64,000 nucleotides of DNA from Streptomyces sp. A3M-1-3 (GTDB taxonomy: Bacteria > Actinomycetota > Actinomycetes > Streptomycetales > Streptomycetaceae), in assembly GCF_024213665.1 (NCBI RefSeq), contig NZ_JANAVP010000033.1, positions 19,533 through 83,532 on the forward strand, read 5' to 3'. The number at the start of each line of letters is the position of its first letter. Within the stretch, counting starts at the first letter, position 1. The notes beneath the pieces were generated by a model. The model was given only the letters and a program-made list of their open reading frames with translations, ran no database searches and was not told where the DNA came from. Positions 1 through 9,966 of the stretch are shown piece after piece. The position numbers and the translations under genes are program-made.

Positions 1-935
1 CCGTACATGATCTGCAGGTTCTCCGGGTCGCCCGCGACCGCGCGCAGCAGCCACTCGCGCCACGCGCGGGCTTCCTCGCGGTATCCGGTGCGCAGCAGCG
101 AGGAGAGCGTGATCGCCGCGTCGCGCAGCCAGGTGTAGCGGTAGTCCCAGTTCCGTACGCCGCCGATCTCCTCCGGCAGCGAGGTCGTCGGGGCCGCGAC
201 GATCCCGCCGGTCGGGGCGTACGTGAGCGCCTTGAGCGTGATCAGCGAGCGGACCACCGCCTCGCGGTACGGGCCGTGGTACGTGCAGTGCTCGACCCAG
301 TCCCGCCAGAAGTCCGAGGTCGCCTCCAGCGAGCCCTCCGGATCGGGCAGCGCGGGCGGCTCCTTGTGGGAGGGCTGCCAACTGATCGTGAAGGCGAGCC
401 GCTCACCCGGGGCGATGGTGAAGTCCGAGTACGTGGTGAGGTCCTTGCCGTACGTTTCGGTCGGGCTGTCCAGCCACACCGAGTCGGGGCCGGCGACCGC
501 GACCGTACGCGCGTCGACCTTGTGCACCCAGGGCACCACACGCCCGTAACTGAAACGCATCCGCAGCGCCGAGCGCATCGGCACCCGGCCGCTGACTCCC
601 TCGACGATCCGGATCAGCTGCGGCGCGCCGTCACGGGGGGGCATGAAGTCGGTGACCCGGACGGTGCCGCGCCGGGTGTCCCACTCCGATTCGAGGATGA
701 GCGAGTCCCCGCGGTAACGGCGGCGGTCGGCGCGCGGCGGCTCGGTGCCCGGGGCGAACGCCGGACCCATGCGCCAGAAACCGTGTTCCTCCGTACCGAG
801 CAGTCCCGCGAAGACGGCATGGGAGTCGAAGCGGGGCAGGCAAAGCCAGTCGGCCGTGCCGTCCCGGCAGACCAGGGCAGCGGTCTGCATGTCTCCGATG
901 AGTGCGTAATCCTCGATGCGCCCGGCCACGTGCAT
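1..935 (-). CDS. Glycoside hydrolase family 15 (glucoamylase/trehalase-like), N-terminal part
   Basis: Only the first 311 codons are inside the window; the gene runs off the left edge. Translation from the ATG at 933-935 begins MHVAGRIEDYALIGDMQ. It continues through an N-terminal beta-sandwich-type domain into the start of the (alpha/alpha)6 barrel, where NWDYRYTWLRDA appears near residue 265; this string is typical of actinobacterial GH15 proteins. Such enzymes hydrolyse alpha-glucosidic bonds, and some mycobacterial members act on trehalose. The substrate cannot be told from this fragment because the catalytic glutamates lie beyond the edge. It is divergent from pyrG across a 459-bp gap. 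Family call is firm, substrate unknown. Confidence 0.85.
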   Translation of the reverse strand, partial: MHVAGRIEDYALIGDMQTAALVCRDGTADWLCLPRFDSHAVFAGLLGTEEHGFWRMGPAFAPGTEPPRADRRRYRGDSLILESEWDTRRGTVRVTDFMPPRDGAPQLIRIVEGVSGRVPMRSALRMRFSYGRVVPWVHKVDARTVAVAGPDSVWLDSPTETYGKDLTTYSDFTIAPGERLAFTISWQPSHKEPPALPDPEGSLEATSDFWRDWVEHCTYHGPYREAVVRSLITLKALTYAPTGGIVAAPTTSLPEEIGGVRNWDYRYTWLRDAAITLSSLLRTGYREEARAWREWLLRAVAGDPENLQIMY

Positions 936-1394
936 CTCCAGTCGAACGGCCACGTCGCCCCACGGGGCGCTTACTGCGGCGCCCCGAAGGGCGCTCTCTG
1001 CGGTCAAGGGTCGTTGACGAGCTCTTGTTCCGGGCGGGCGGGGGTGGTGCCTTTTGCCGGCCTGCTCGGCAGCGAGTGTCCGAGCAGGATACGACGCACC
1101 ATGATGGTCCGCGTGACGCTCCCGGCAACGCGACTGCTCCGAACGGGTGAGCCAAGGGTGACACGATGCCGACCGGATACCGGACAGGTGCCCAGCGTGA
1201 CCGCCGCGACGCGGGCTGTGCCGGGGCGTGGCCGGAAGCGGTCTGCCCCTCGCGCTGATACCCTGGTACCCCGTGGACCGGTGCACTGTGTAATTTCGGC
1301 AGGCCCCGAAACCGCAGCGACGGCACCTCCCGAAACCCCGGGCCGGCAGCCGGTACGCACCCCACCTCGCGACCACGGGAGCCCCCTCTTGGCG
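936..1394. other. 459-bp intergenic region between GH15 gene and pyrG
   Basis: This region separates two divergent genes and should hold both promoters. I see a short GC-rich imperfect hairpin near 960-1000 and no convincing coding sequence. An open frame runs through it into pyrG, but its composition and lack of similarity to any family argue that it is non-coding. No clear -10/-35 pair could be assigned with confidence. Confidence 0.4.
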
Positions 1395-3059
<1,665 letters not shown>

Positions 3060-3078
3060 TACGGAGCGATACGGTTGA

Positions 3079-3111
3079 CCGGGGTACGGGTCTTCGAGAC
3101 CCGTGCCCCGG
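3079..3111 (+). terminator. Rho-independent type terminator after pyrG
   Basis: The arms CCGGGGTACGGGTCT and AGACCCGTGCCCCGG pair over 15 bp with one G-T wobble and a 3-base loop, followed by TTTCTGT. It lies between pyrG and the Nudix gene. Confidence 0.8.
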
Positions 3112-3141
3112 TTTCTGTATGTGGGAGGACGGACGATTTTC

Positions 3142-3768
3142 ATGAGCATCAAGGACACCGCCGAGGAGTGGCGGGTCACCGCGACGGCGACCCCCTTCCG
3201 GGGCAACAAGACCAGCGTCCGCACGGACGACGTGGTCATGCCGGACGGTGCGGTCGCCCGCCGCGACTACCAGGTCCACCCCGGTTCGGTGGCCGTCCTC
3301 GCCCTCGACGAGGAGGGCCGGGTCGTCGTACTGAACCAGTACCGGCACCCCGTGCGCCAGAAGCTGTGGGAGATCCCGGCCGGCCTGCTCGACGTACCGG
3401 GGGAGAACCCGTTGCACGCGGCGCAGCGAGAGTTGTACGAGGAGGCGCACGTCAAGGCCGAGGACTGGCGGGTGCTGGCCGACGTCTACACCACGCCCGG
3501 GGGCTGCGACGAAGCGGTACGGATCTTCCTGGCCCGCGATCTGTCGGAGGCGGCGGGCGTGCGCTTCGAGGTGGCCGAGGAGGAGGCGGACATGCAGCTG
3601 GCGCGGGTGCCGCTGCCGGAGCTGGTCCGCGGTGTGCTCGCCGGCGAGCTGCACAACAACTGCCTTGTGGTGGGCGTCCTCTCGCTCAGCGCGGCACTGG
3701 CGGGCGACGGTGTGGACGCGCTGCGCCCGGCGCAGGCGCCGTGGCCGGCGCGGCCGTTCGAGGCGTAA
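3142..3768 (+). CDS. Nudix hydrolase, ADP-ribose pyrophosphatase type
   Basis: 208-aa cytoplasmic Nudix hydrolase. The Nudix box begins GLLDVPGE near residue 79 and ends RELYEEAHV near residue 101, which fits GX5EX7REUXEEXGU. A Pro-Ala-Gly precedes the box. Together with the N-terminal extension and VAVLALDEEGRVVV strand this matches the NUDT5/ADP-ribose pyrophosphatase subgroup (ADP-ribose to AMP and ribose 5-phosphate), but the substrate is inferred. Start is the ATG at 3142 with GGGAGGACGG 10-15 bases upstream. It is a conserved neighbour of pyrG in Streptomyces. A second Nudix-fold protein, NrtR, which senses ADP-ribose, is encoded 10 kb away. Confidence 0.9.
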   Translation: MSIKDTAEEWRVTATATPFRGNKTSVRTDDVVMPDGAVARRDYQVHPGSVAVLALDEEGRVVVLNQYRHPVRQKLWEIPAGLLDVPGENPLHAAQRELYEEAHVKAEDWRVLADVYTTPGGCDEAVRIFLARDLSEAAGVRFEVAEEEADMQLARVPLPELVRGVLAGELHNNCLVVGVLSLSAALAGDGVDALRPAQAPWPARPFEA

Positions 3769-3786
3769 CGGGGCCATGGGCGGTAT

Positions 3787-3816
3787 GGATCAGCTGATCT
3801 GACGATCAGTTGATCC
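3787..3816. terminator. Near-perfect hairpin after Nudix gene
   Basis: GGATCAGCTGATC and GATCAGTTGATCC form a 13-bp stem with one wobble and a TGAC loop, 19 bp after the Nudix stop codon. No T-run follows. It could be a Streptomyces-style terminator or an operator for the next gene. Confidence 0.5.
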
Positions 3817-3934
3817 GATCGGGGGATGTGCCCGCCCTGCTCTGCAGGGATCGTCGCTCAGCGTGAACTACGCTCGGAATTCCCCGACCGGAGTCCCCGG
3901 CGGGCTCGTGCGCAGGTGGACGGGAGCGTGGCCC

Positions 3935-6412
3935 GTGGCGGAGCAGGCGGTGGACACCAACGGCCCGGAGGCGGTGTCCGAAGCGACGGATACCGAATGC
4001 GCGCCGGACGGGTCCGCGGTCGGCGCGGCGCCCACGAACGCCGGTCCGGCCCGCACCGCCGGACGCCCCGCGCATGGCCCGCAGGAACGGGCGCCGGAAG
4101 CGACTGACCGGCCACCGGGCACGGCTGCGGTTACGGCCCCAGGAGCACCCGTACCGGCAACGACACTTGCTCCGGCGCCCGATACGCAGCGCCGTTCCGC
4201 CCCGGCCGCGGCCGCCGGCCCGTCCGCACCGAGTACGACACCGTCGCCGCCGGGCACGGCCCGGGGTGCGTCCGCATCCGCGCCGGCCCCCGGCCCCCCG
4301 CCCGCCGCGCCGGACCGGTCCGCAGTGAGTGCGGTGGCCGGGCCGGTGCCGGTACGGGCGGGTGAGCCGGCGCGGGCCGGGGTGTCTGAGCCCCTGCCGG
4401 GTGCGGGATCCGCCCGGTCCGAGGCGGAGCAGCGCGGCGGGGGGTACGGGGAGTTTGTCGGGCGGCGGCGGGAGGTGCAGGCCCTTCGGGCCGACATCGA
4501 GCGGGCCGGACTCGACACCATCTCCGGGCGCAAGGCTCCCCGTGCCCGGGTCCTGCTCATCGCCGGGCGGCCCGGATCGGGGCGGACCGCGCTCGCGGAG
4601 GAGCTCGCCGGGCAGCTCGGCGGCGACTACGCGGACGGTGTGCTGTACGCCCGGCTGACCGACCCCGGCGGGGAACGCGTTCCCACCGACCGCACCGCCC
4701 GCGAACTGCTCGACGCCCTGGACCTCCCCGCGCCGCCCGGCGCCGGCGCGGACGAGCTGGCCGAATCGCTGCGCGAGGCGCTCGCCGCACGCCGCGTGCT
4801 GCTGCTCCTCGACGACGCCGCCGATGCAGAGCAGGTGGACCTGCTGCTGCCCGACAATCCGGACTGCCTCGTCGTGGCCACCGCGCAGGGCCCGCTGACC
4901 GGCATCCCCGATGTCCGGCCGTGCACACTGGGCGGCCTGGACACCGCTTCCGCCGTGGAGCTGCTGAGCCGTTTCACCGGCTCGGTCCGGATCAAGGTCG
5001 ACCCGCGCGCCGCCGAAGGGCTCGTGGAGGAGTGCGCGGGGCAGCCCGCCGCGCTCGTGCTGGCGGGCGGATGGCTCGCCGCCCGGCCCAAGGCGTCGGT
5101 CGCGGACGTGGCCAGGCAGCTGCGCGCCACGCCGTCCGCCCTCGGGCCGGTCGGCCGCGCCTTCCGGCTCTCGTACGAGAGCCTCGTGCCGCCCGCCGCG
5201 CGGATACTGCGACTCCTGGCGCTCGCGCCCGCCGGCCTCGTCGACGCGCACACCGCGTCCGCCCTCTCCGGCTGTTCGGTCTCGGCAGCCCAGTCCACCC
5301 TGGACGACTTCACCGCGCTCGGGCTGCTGCGGCCCGACGGGTCGACCCCGCCGCAGTACACGGTTCCCGGCTGCCTCGCGCCACTGATCCGGGCCGCGAT
5401 GGAGGCACAGGAGCGCCCGGCGGAGGTGCAGCTCGCCCGCGCCCGGATGCTGGAGCGGACCGTACGGCTGCTGCAGTCCTGCCGGGCGATCACCGAACCG
5501 GACGGATCGGCCGCCCGGCGCAAACTCGCCGGACTGCCCCGTGCGCTGCGCTTCCCGAACCAGCAGGCAGCCGCCGGCTGGCTGCGGACCCGCCGGCCGG
5601 CGCTGCTGGCCTCGGCGGCGGCGGCCGTCGCCGACGGCGAGCTGGACACCCTGGCGCGGCGGCTGGTGTCCGCCCTGGTGCGAGCGCTGGCCGCGCACCG
5701 GGGGACCGAGGCCGCGGCTCCCGACCTGTACGGGCTGCACCGGCTGGTCCTCGATGTGGCCGACCGGCGCGGGCTGCACCGGGAGAAGGCTGCGGCGCTG
5801 CTGAATCTGGCCGACCTGGACGCCCGGACCGGGCGTAACCGGGAGGCGCTGGCCCGGTACAGGGCCGCGCTGGACGCGGGACGGGCGGCAAATGACCCGT
5901 ACGCGACCGGTCGCGCGATGGAATCCGTAGGCGGGGCGCACCAGCAGCTGGAGGACTGGCAGCGGGCCGCCGACTGGTACGGCAGAGCGCTCACCCAGCG
6001 CCTCGCCCGCGGCGAGCGGGCCGACGAGGCCCGGCTGTACGGACGGCTCGGCACCGTGCACACCTACGCGGGCCGCTACGGCGAGGCGCTGCGGAACTGG
6101 CGAGCGTCGGCGGCCGGGTACCGCAGGCTCGGTGATCTCGCGGGCCATGCGCGGGCGTTGAGCGAGATGGCGCGGGTGCAGGAGTACGCGGGCCGGCCCA
6201 CGGAGTCGCTGCGCACCTGCCGGGAGGCCGTGGAGCTGGCGCGGCGGGCCGGTGACGTGCGACTTCAGGCCGCACTCCAGCTGCGGCTGGCCGACACGCT
6301 CGACCGGCTGGGCGACCCGGCGGCGGCCCGTCTGCACCGCGCTACAGCCGAAAGACTACTGGAAGACGACTCCCCAGCCTGCGAAATCCGCAGTGGTTTC
6401 GCTGAGGATTGA
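3935..6412 (+). CDS. STAND-type NB-ARC ATPase with TPR repeats
   Basis: About 825 aa. Residues 1-165 are Ala/Pro-rich and low in complexity. A GEFVGRRREVQAL box (about residue 175) starts a NB-ARC/AAA region, with P-loop GRPGSGRT near residue 210 and a Walker B strand LLLLDDAAD near residue 290. The C-terminal third is made of tetratricopeptide-like helices (for example ARYRAALDAGRAANDPYATG). STAND proteins are signal-responsive switches; the ligand and target here are unknown. The Walker A lysine is replaced by arginine (GSGRT). I chose GTG 3935 because GGGAG sits 8 bases upstream; the frame is open to GTG 3863. From memory it corresponds to SCO1774, between the Nudix gene and ald. Confidence 0.75.
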   Translation: MAEQAVDTNGPEAVSEATDTECAPDGSAVGAAPTNAGPARTAGRPAHGPQERAPEATDRPPGTAAVTAPGAPVPATTLAPAPDTQRRSAPAAAAGPSAPSTTPSPPGTARGASASAPAPGPPPAAPDRSAVSAVAGPVPVRAGEPARAGVSEPLPGAGSARSEAEQRGGGYGEFVGRRREVQALRADIERAGLDTISGRKAPRARVLLIAGRPGSGRTALAEELAGQLGGDYADGVLYARLTDPGGERVPTDRTARELLDALDLPAPPGAGADELAESLREALAARRVLLLLDDAADAEQVDLLLPDNPDCLVVATAQGPLTGIPDVRPCTLGGLDTASAVELLSRFTGSVRIKVDPRAAEGLVEECAGQPAALVLAGGWLAARPKASVADVARQLRATPSALGPVGRAFRLSYESLVPPAARILRLLALAPAGLVDAHTASALSGCSVSAAQSTLDDFTALGLLRPDGSTPPQYTVPGCLAPLIRAAMEAQERPAEVQLARARMLERTVRLLQSCRAITEPDGSAARRKLAGLPRALRFPNQQAAAGWLRTRRPALLASAAAAVADGELDTLARRLVSALVRALAAHRGTEAAAPDLYGLHRLVLDVADRRGLHREKAAALLNLADLDARTGRNREALARYRAALDAGRAANDPYATGRAMESVGGAHQQLEDWQRAADWYGRALTQRLARGERADEARLYGRLGTVHTYAGRYGEALRNWRASAAGYRRLGDLAGHARALSEMARVQEYAGRPTESLRTCREAVELARRAGDVRLQAALQLRLADTLDRLGDPAAARLHRATAERLLEDDSPACEIRSGFAED

Positions 6413-6556
6413 TGCTTTGTAAGGCTAGACAGCGAGAAATCCTTCATTAGACTGGCTCTGCCGCATGTTCCTGCGGTGTACCCCGATGTGCCGTCGCGCA
6501 TCCGGGTATGTATGGAATTGCCCCGTAAATTCCCTGAGCCAAGGACCGTGATCGAC

Positions 6557-7672
6557 GTGAAGGTCGGCATCCCCCGCGAGGTCAAGAACAACGAGTTCCG
6601 GGTGGCCATCACCCCCGCCGGCGTGCATGAGCTCGTCCGCAACGGCCACCAGGTCTTCGTCGAGCAGAACGCCGGCGTCGGCTCCTCGATCACGGACGAC
6701 GAGTACGTCTCCGCCGGCGCGCAGATCCTCGGCACCGCCGACGAGGTCTGGGCCACCGCTGACCTGCTGCTGAAGGTCAAGGAGCCCATCGCCGAGGAGT
6801 ACCACCGTCTCCGCAAGGACCAGACGCTCTTCACCTACCTGCACCTGGCCGCGTCCCGCGAGTGCACCGAGGCGCTGCTGGAGTCCGGCACCACCGCCAT
6901 CGCGTACGAGACGGTGGAGACCGCGAACCGCGCGCTCCCGCTGCTCGCTCCGATGTCCGAGGTGGCCGGCCGTATCGCCCCGCAGGTCGGCGCGTACCAC
7001 CTGATGCGCTCGGCCGGCGGCCGCGGCGTGCTCCCGGGCGGTGTCCCGGGCGTGGCCCCGGCCAAGGCTGTCGTCATCGGCGGCGGTGTCTCCGGCTGGA
7101 ACGCCGCTCAGATCGCCATCGGCATGGGCTTCCAGGTCACGCTGCTCGACCGCGACATCAACAAGCTGCGCGAGGCCGACAAGGTCTTCGGTACGAAGAT
7201 CCAGACCATCGTCTCCAACGCCTTCGAGCTGGAGAAGGCCGTGCTCGAGGCCGACCTCGTGATCGGCGCGGTTCTCATCCCGGGCGCGAAGGCCCCGAAG
7301 CTGGTCACCAACGAGCTCGTCTCCCGGATGAAGCCCGGAAGTGTACTTGTCGACATTGCAATCGACCAGGGCGGCTGCTTCGAGGACTCGCGTCCGACCA
7401 CCCACGCCGAGCCGACCTTCCAGGTCCACAACTCGGTGTTCTACTGCGTCGCCAACATGCCCGGCGCGGTCCCGAACACGTCCACCTACGCGCTGACCAA
7501 CGCCACGCTGCCTTACATCGTGTCGCTGGCCAACAACGGCTGGGTCGAGGCGCTGCGCCGTGACCCCGCGCTCGCCAAGGGCCTCAACACCCATGAGGGC
7601 CAGGTCGTTTACGGTCCGGTCGCCGAGGCGCACGGCCTCGAGACGGTCGAACTGCACACCCTGCTCGGCTGA
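6557..7672 (+). CDS. ald: L-alanine dehydrogenase
   Basis: Reversible NAD-dependent oxidative deamination of L-alanine to pyruvate and ammonium. The GTG at 6557 gives 371 aa and places the key residues at their canonical numbers: Lys75 in LLKVKEP, His96 in YLHLA, Asp270 in AIDQGG. The NAD-binding motif GGGVSGWNAA lies near residue 174. AAGGA is 11 bases upstream. GTG 6548 would add three residues and has the ribosome site too close. It is followed by a perfect 17-bp terminator, so it is probably monocistronic. Confidence 0.96.
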   Translation: MKVGIPREVKNNEFRVAITPAGVHELVRNGHQVFVEQNAGVGSSITDDEYVSAGAQILGTADEVWATADLLLKVKEPIAEEYHRLRKDQTLFTYLHLAASRECTEALLESGTTAIAYETVETANRALPLLAPMSEVAGRIAPQVGAYHLMRSAGGRGVLPGGVPGVAPAKAVVIGGGVSGWNAAQIAIGMGFQVTLLDRDINKLREADKVFGTKIQTIVSNAFELEKAVLEADLVIGAVLIPGAKAPKLVTNELVSRMKPGSVLVDIAIDQGGCFEDSRPTTHAEPTFQVHNSVFYCVANMPGAVPNTSTYALTNATLPYIVSLANNGWVEALRRDPALAKGLNTHEGQVVYGPVAEAHGLETVELHTLLG

Positions 7673-7700
7673 CGCGTCAACACGCAGCGTCAACCTCACG

Positions 7701-7739
7701 CATCCGGCCGGACCTTGCCTCACAAGGTCCGGCCGGATG
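7701..7739 (+). terminator. Perfect 17-bp terminator hairpin after ald
   Basis: CATCCGGCCGGACCTTG is repeated exactly in inverted form after a 5-base loop (CCTCA), 28 bases after the ald stop codon. No long T-run follows, which is usual for Streptomyces. Confidence 0.85.
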
Positions 7740-7999
7740 TGTATCGGGATGCTTTGCGAGGCTCGCTCAACTCGCCTCGAACGTAACCCTTTAACCGTTT
7801 CGCACACCCGCGAAACTTCGCAGTGACGGGCCGTACACCCTTGACAGAGGGGTGTTCGGTTGCCGACACATCGTGCCGGGTCCGGCGGATTGTGTTGCTG
7901 CGGAGCGGTGACACGCCATAGAGTCGCCAACCGTCGGCATGGTGCCACGCTGACCTATCGATAAGTTTCCTGGTCACGTCCAAGGAGGTAAGACGACTT
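7740..7999. other. Leader and promoter region of the parA-like gene
   Basis: 260 bp without a gene, or 327 bp counted from the ald stop. A TTGACA at 7841-7846 is a candidate -35 box, with no good -10 at the usual distance. The region ends in AAGGAGGT at 7982-7989, a near-perfect anti-16S match that fixes the GTG start at 8000. No other structure is evident. Confidence 0.4.
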
Positions 8000-9160
8000 G
8001 TGAATGAGTCGACATTTACTCCCGGGGGTGGTCAACCAGGAAGTCCTGCGCGGGGCCAGGGCCCTGGCGGGCTCGAGGCTGTCGGCTCCGTCGCTGTCCG
8101 CACCTTCGCAAACCACCAGCACATGACGACAGCCCACCAGAGCATGGACGGCCAACACGTGAACGCCATGGCCGGCGACCGGAGCGGCCGAGAGCCCACC
8201 GGCTTCGCCGACTACGAGGAAGTGCCCGAGGGGCACTTCTACGACCCCGACGCCGAGTACGAGCCCGATCCCGAGTACGCGGCCACCCTCGCGCCCGACG
8301 CGGCCCGTCAGCGCCGCGAGCGGATCGGCCCGACCGGACGGCCACTGCCCTACTTCCCGATCCCGGGCCCGCTGACCGACCACGGTCCGGCGAAGATCAT
8401 CGCGATGTGCAACCAGAAGGGCGGCGTCGGCAAGACGACGTCCACCATCAACCTGGGCGCCGCGCTCGCCGAGTACGGACGCCGCGTCCTGCTCGTCGAC
8501 TTCGACCCGCAGGGAGCGCTGTCCGTCGGCCTCGGCGTCAACCCGATGGAGCTCGACCTCACCGTCTACAACCTGCTCATGGAGCGGGGCATGTCGGCCG
8601 ACGAGGTCCTGCTGAAGACCGCCGTGCCCAACATGGACCTGCTGCCGAGCAACATCGACCTCTCGGCCGCGGAAGTGCAGTTGGTCAGCGAGGTGGCCCG
8701 TGAGTCGACGCTGCAGCGGGCGCTGAAGCCGCTGATGGCCGACTACGACTACATCGTGATCGACTGTCAGCCCTCGCTCGGCCTGCTCACCGTGAACGCC
8801 CTGACGGCGGCTCACAAGGTGATCGTGCCGCTCGAGTGCGAGTTCTTCGCGCTGCGTGGGGTCGCGCTGCTGACCGAGACCATCGAGAAGGTCCAGGAGC
8901 GGCTGAACCCCGACCTGGAGCTCGACGGCATCCTCGCCACCATGTACGACTCCCGTACGGTGCACAGCCGAGAGGTGCTGGCGCGCGTCGTCGAGGCCTT
9001 CGACGACCACGTCTACCACACGGTGATCGGCCGGACCGTGCGCTTCCCCGAGACCACGGTCGCCGGTGAGCCCATCACCACGTACGCCTCCAACTCCGTC
9101 GGTGCCGCCGCCTATCGCCAGCTCGCCAGGGAGGTGCTCGCCCGGTGTCACGCCGAGTGA
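8000..9160 (+). CDS. ParA-family chromosome/plasmid partition ATPase (second chromosomal ParA)
   Basis: 386 aa. After a disordered acidic N-terminal region of about 130 residues comes the deviant Walker A NQKGGVGKTT near residue 140. Walker A' follows in VLLVDFDPQGALS and Walker B in YIVIDCQPSLG. Soj/ParA proteins form ATP-dependent dimers on DNA and move or position cargo through a partner protein. It lies next to scpAB, not in the oriC parAB locus. The GTG at 8000 has a perfect AAGGAGGT 10 bases upstream. Its stop is overlapped by 16 bp by the next gene, which implies coupled translation. From memory it corresponds to SCO1772. Confidence 0.9.
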   Translation: MNESTFTPGGGQPGSPARGQGPGGLEAVGSVAVRTFANHQHMTTAHQSMDGQHVNAMAGDRSGREPTGFADYEEVPEGHFYDPDAEYEPDPEYAATLAPDAARQRRERIGPTGRPLPYFPIPGPLTDHGPAKIIAMCNQKGGVGKTTSTINLGAALAEYGRRVLLVDFDPQGALSVGLGVNPMELDLTVYNLLMERGMSADEVLLKTAVPNMDLLPSNIDLSAAEVQLVSEVARESTLQRALKPLMADYDYIVIDCQPSLGLLTVNALTAAHKVIVPLECEFFALRGVALLTETIEKVQERLNPDLELDGILATMYDSRTVHSREVLARVVEAFDDHVYHTVIGRTVRFPETTVAGEPITTYASNSVGAAAYRQLAREVLARCHAE

Positions 9161-9741
9161 GTCTGCCGGGGGCCGACGAACTGTTCCGTACGACCGGGGG
9201 GATGGCACTGCAGTCGTCCTCACCGCGGCGTGGGGTGAACGGCGAGGCGAGGGTGCCGGCGCCGGCCGGCGAGAGCGATCCCCTGCCGGAGCCGGAGCGG
9301 GCGACGGCGGAGAGCGGCGAGGCCGCTGAGCACTCCGCCGCGGACGCCGACGCCGACTCCGGCGAGCCGCGCAGCAGGGCGGTGGACGCGGCGCAGACCG
9401 CCGCCGCGACGGGGCGCCGCCCGCAGGAAGGTTCAGGCACGCGGCCGGCTTCGGCTCCGGTGGCTCCCGCCGGTGCTCCGGCGGGCGGGCAGCAGCGCCG
9501 CCGGGGGCGGGGGGCCAACCGCCGGCCGAGCGGTCGTGAACGCCACGACGAGAAGATCACGGTCTACGTCTCCGCCGAGGAACTGATGGACCTCGAGCAC
9601 GCGCGGCTCGTCCTGCGCGGCGAACACGGCCTCGCGGTCGACCGCGGGCGGATCGTCCGGGAGGCGGTCGCCGTCGTCCTCGCGGACCTGGAGTCACGCG
9701 GCGACGCGAGCATCCTCGTACGGCGCCTGCGCGGGCGCTGA
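9145..9741 (+). CDS. Putative ribbon-helix-helix partner of the ParA-like ATPase
   Basis: 198 aa. Residues 1-125 are low-complexity and rich in Ala, Glu and Pro. The last 65 residues look folded: EKITVYVSAEELMDLEHARL, then GRIVREAVAVVLADLE. This pattern of one beta strand and two helices fits a ribbon-helix-helix DNA-binding domain like plasmid ParB/CopG-type centromere binders. That role is inferred from fold pattern and from the 16-bp overlap with the ParA gene. The GTG at 9145 lies inside the end of parA. It is not a classical ParB with an HTH and CTP-binding box. Confidence 0.65.
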   Translation: MSRRVSLPGADELFRTTGGMALQSSSPRRGVNGEARVPAPAGESDPLPEPERATAESGEAAEHSAADADADSGEPRSRAVDAAQTAAATGRRPQEGSGTRPASAPVAPAGAPAGGQQRRRGRGANRRPSGRERHDEKITVYVSAEELMDLEHARLVLRGEHGLAVDRGRIVREAVAVVLADLESRGDASILVRRLRGR

Positions 9742-9966
9742 CCGGCCAAGGGGTGTCCGGCCCGTCATGCGGGCCCGGGTGCCCGGAGTGACATCAGCCC
9801 CTCCGCGGCGGGCCCCGCATCGCGCGTCGCGGCCTCCTTCACCTTGCGACACCAGCTGCCGCGCAGCGGGCCGCTCCCTGATTCCGGCCTGACCGGCCGG
9901 ACACTCCGTCGCCGGTAGCCTGACCGGGCTGCCCTCCCGTACGAAGCCCCCGCACCCTGGACCGCG

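Noticed and set aside
276..1394. Long 5' extension of the pyrG frame
   Set aside because: The translated stretch is Arg/Pro-rich and overlaps the GH15 gene on the other strand; CTP synthase starts at 1395.
3806..6337. 843-codon antisense frame over the STAND gene
   Set aside because: Low-complexity Arg/Gly/Pro translation with no folded segment; the plus strand encodes a clear ATPase/TPR protein.
9145..9741. Classical ParB
   Set aside because: No ParB HTH or CTP-binding GERRxR-type box is present; only an RHH-like C-terminal pattern is seen.
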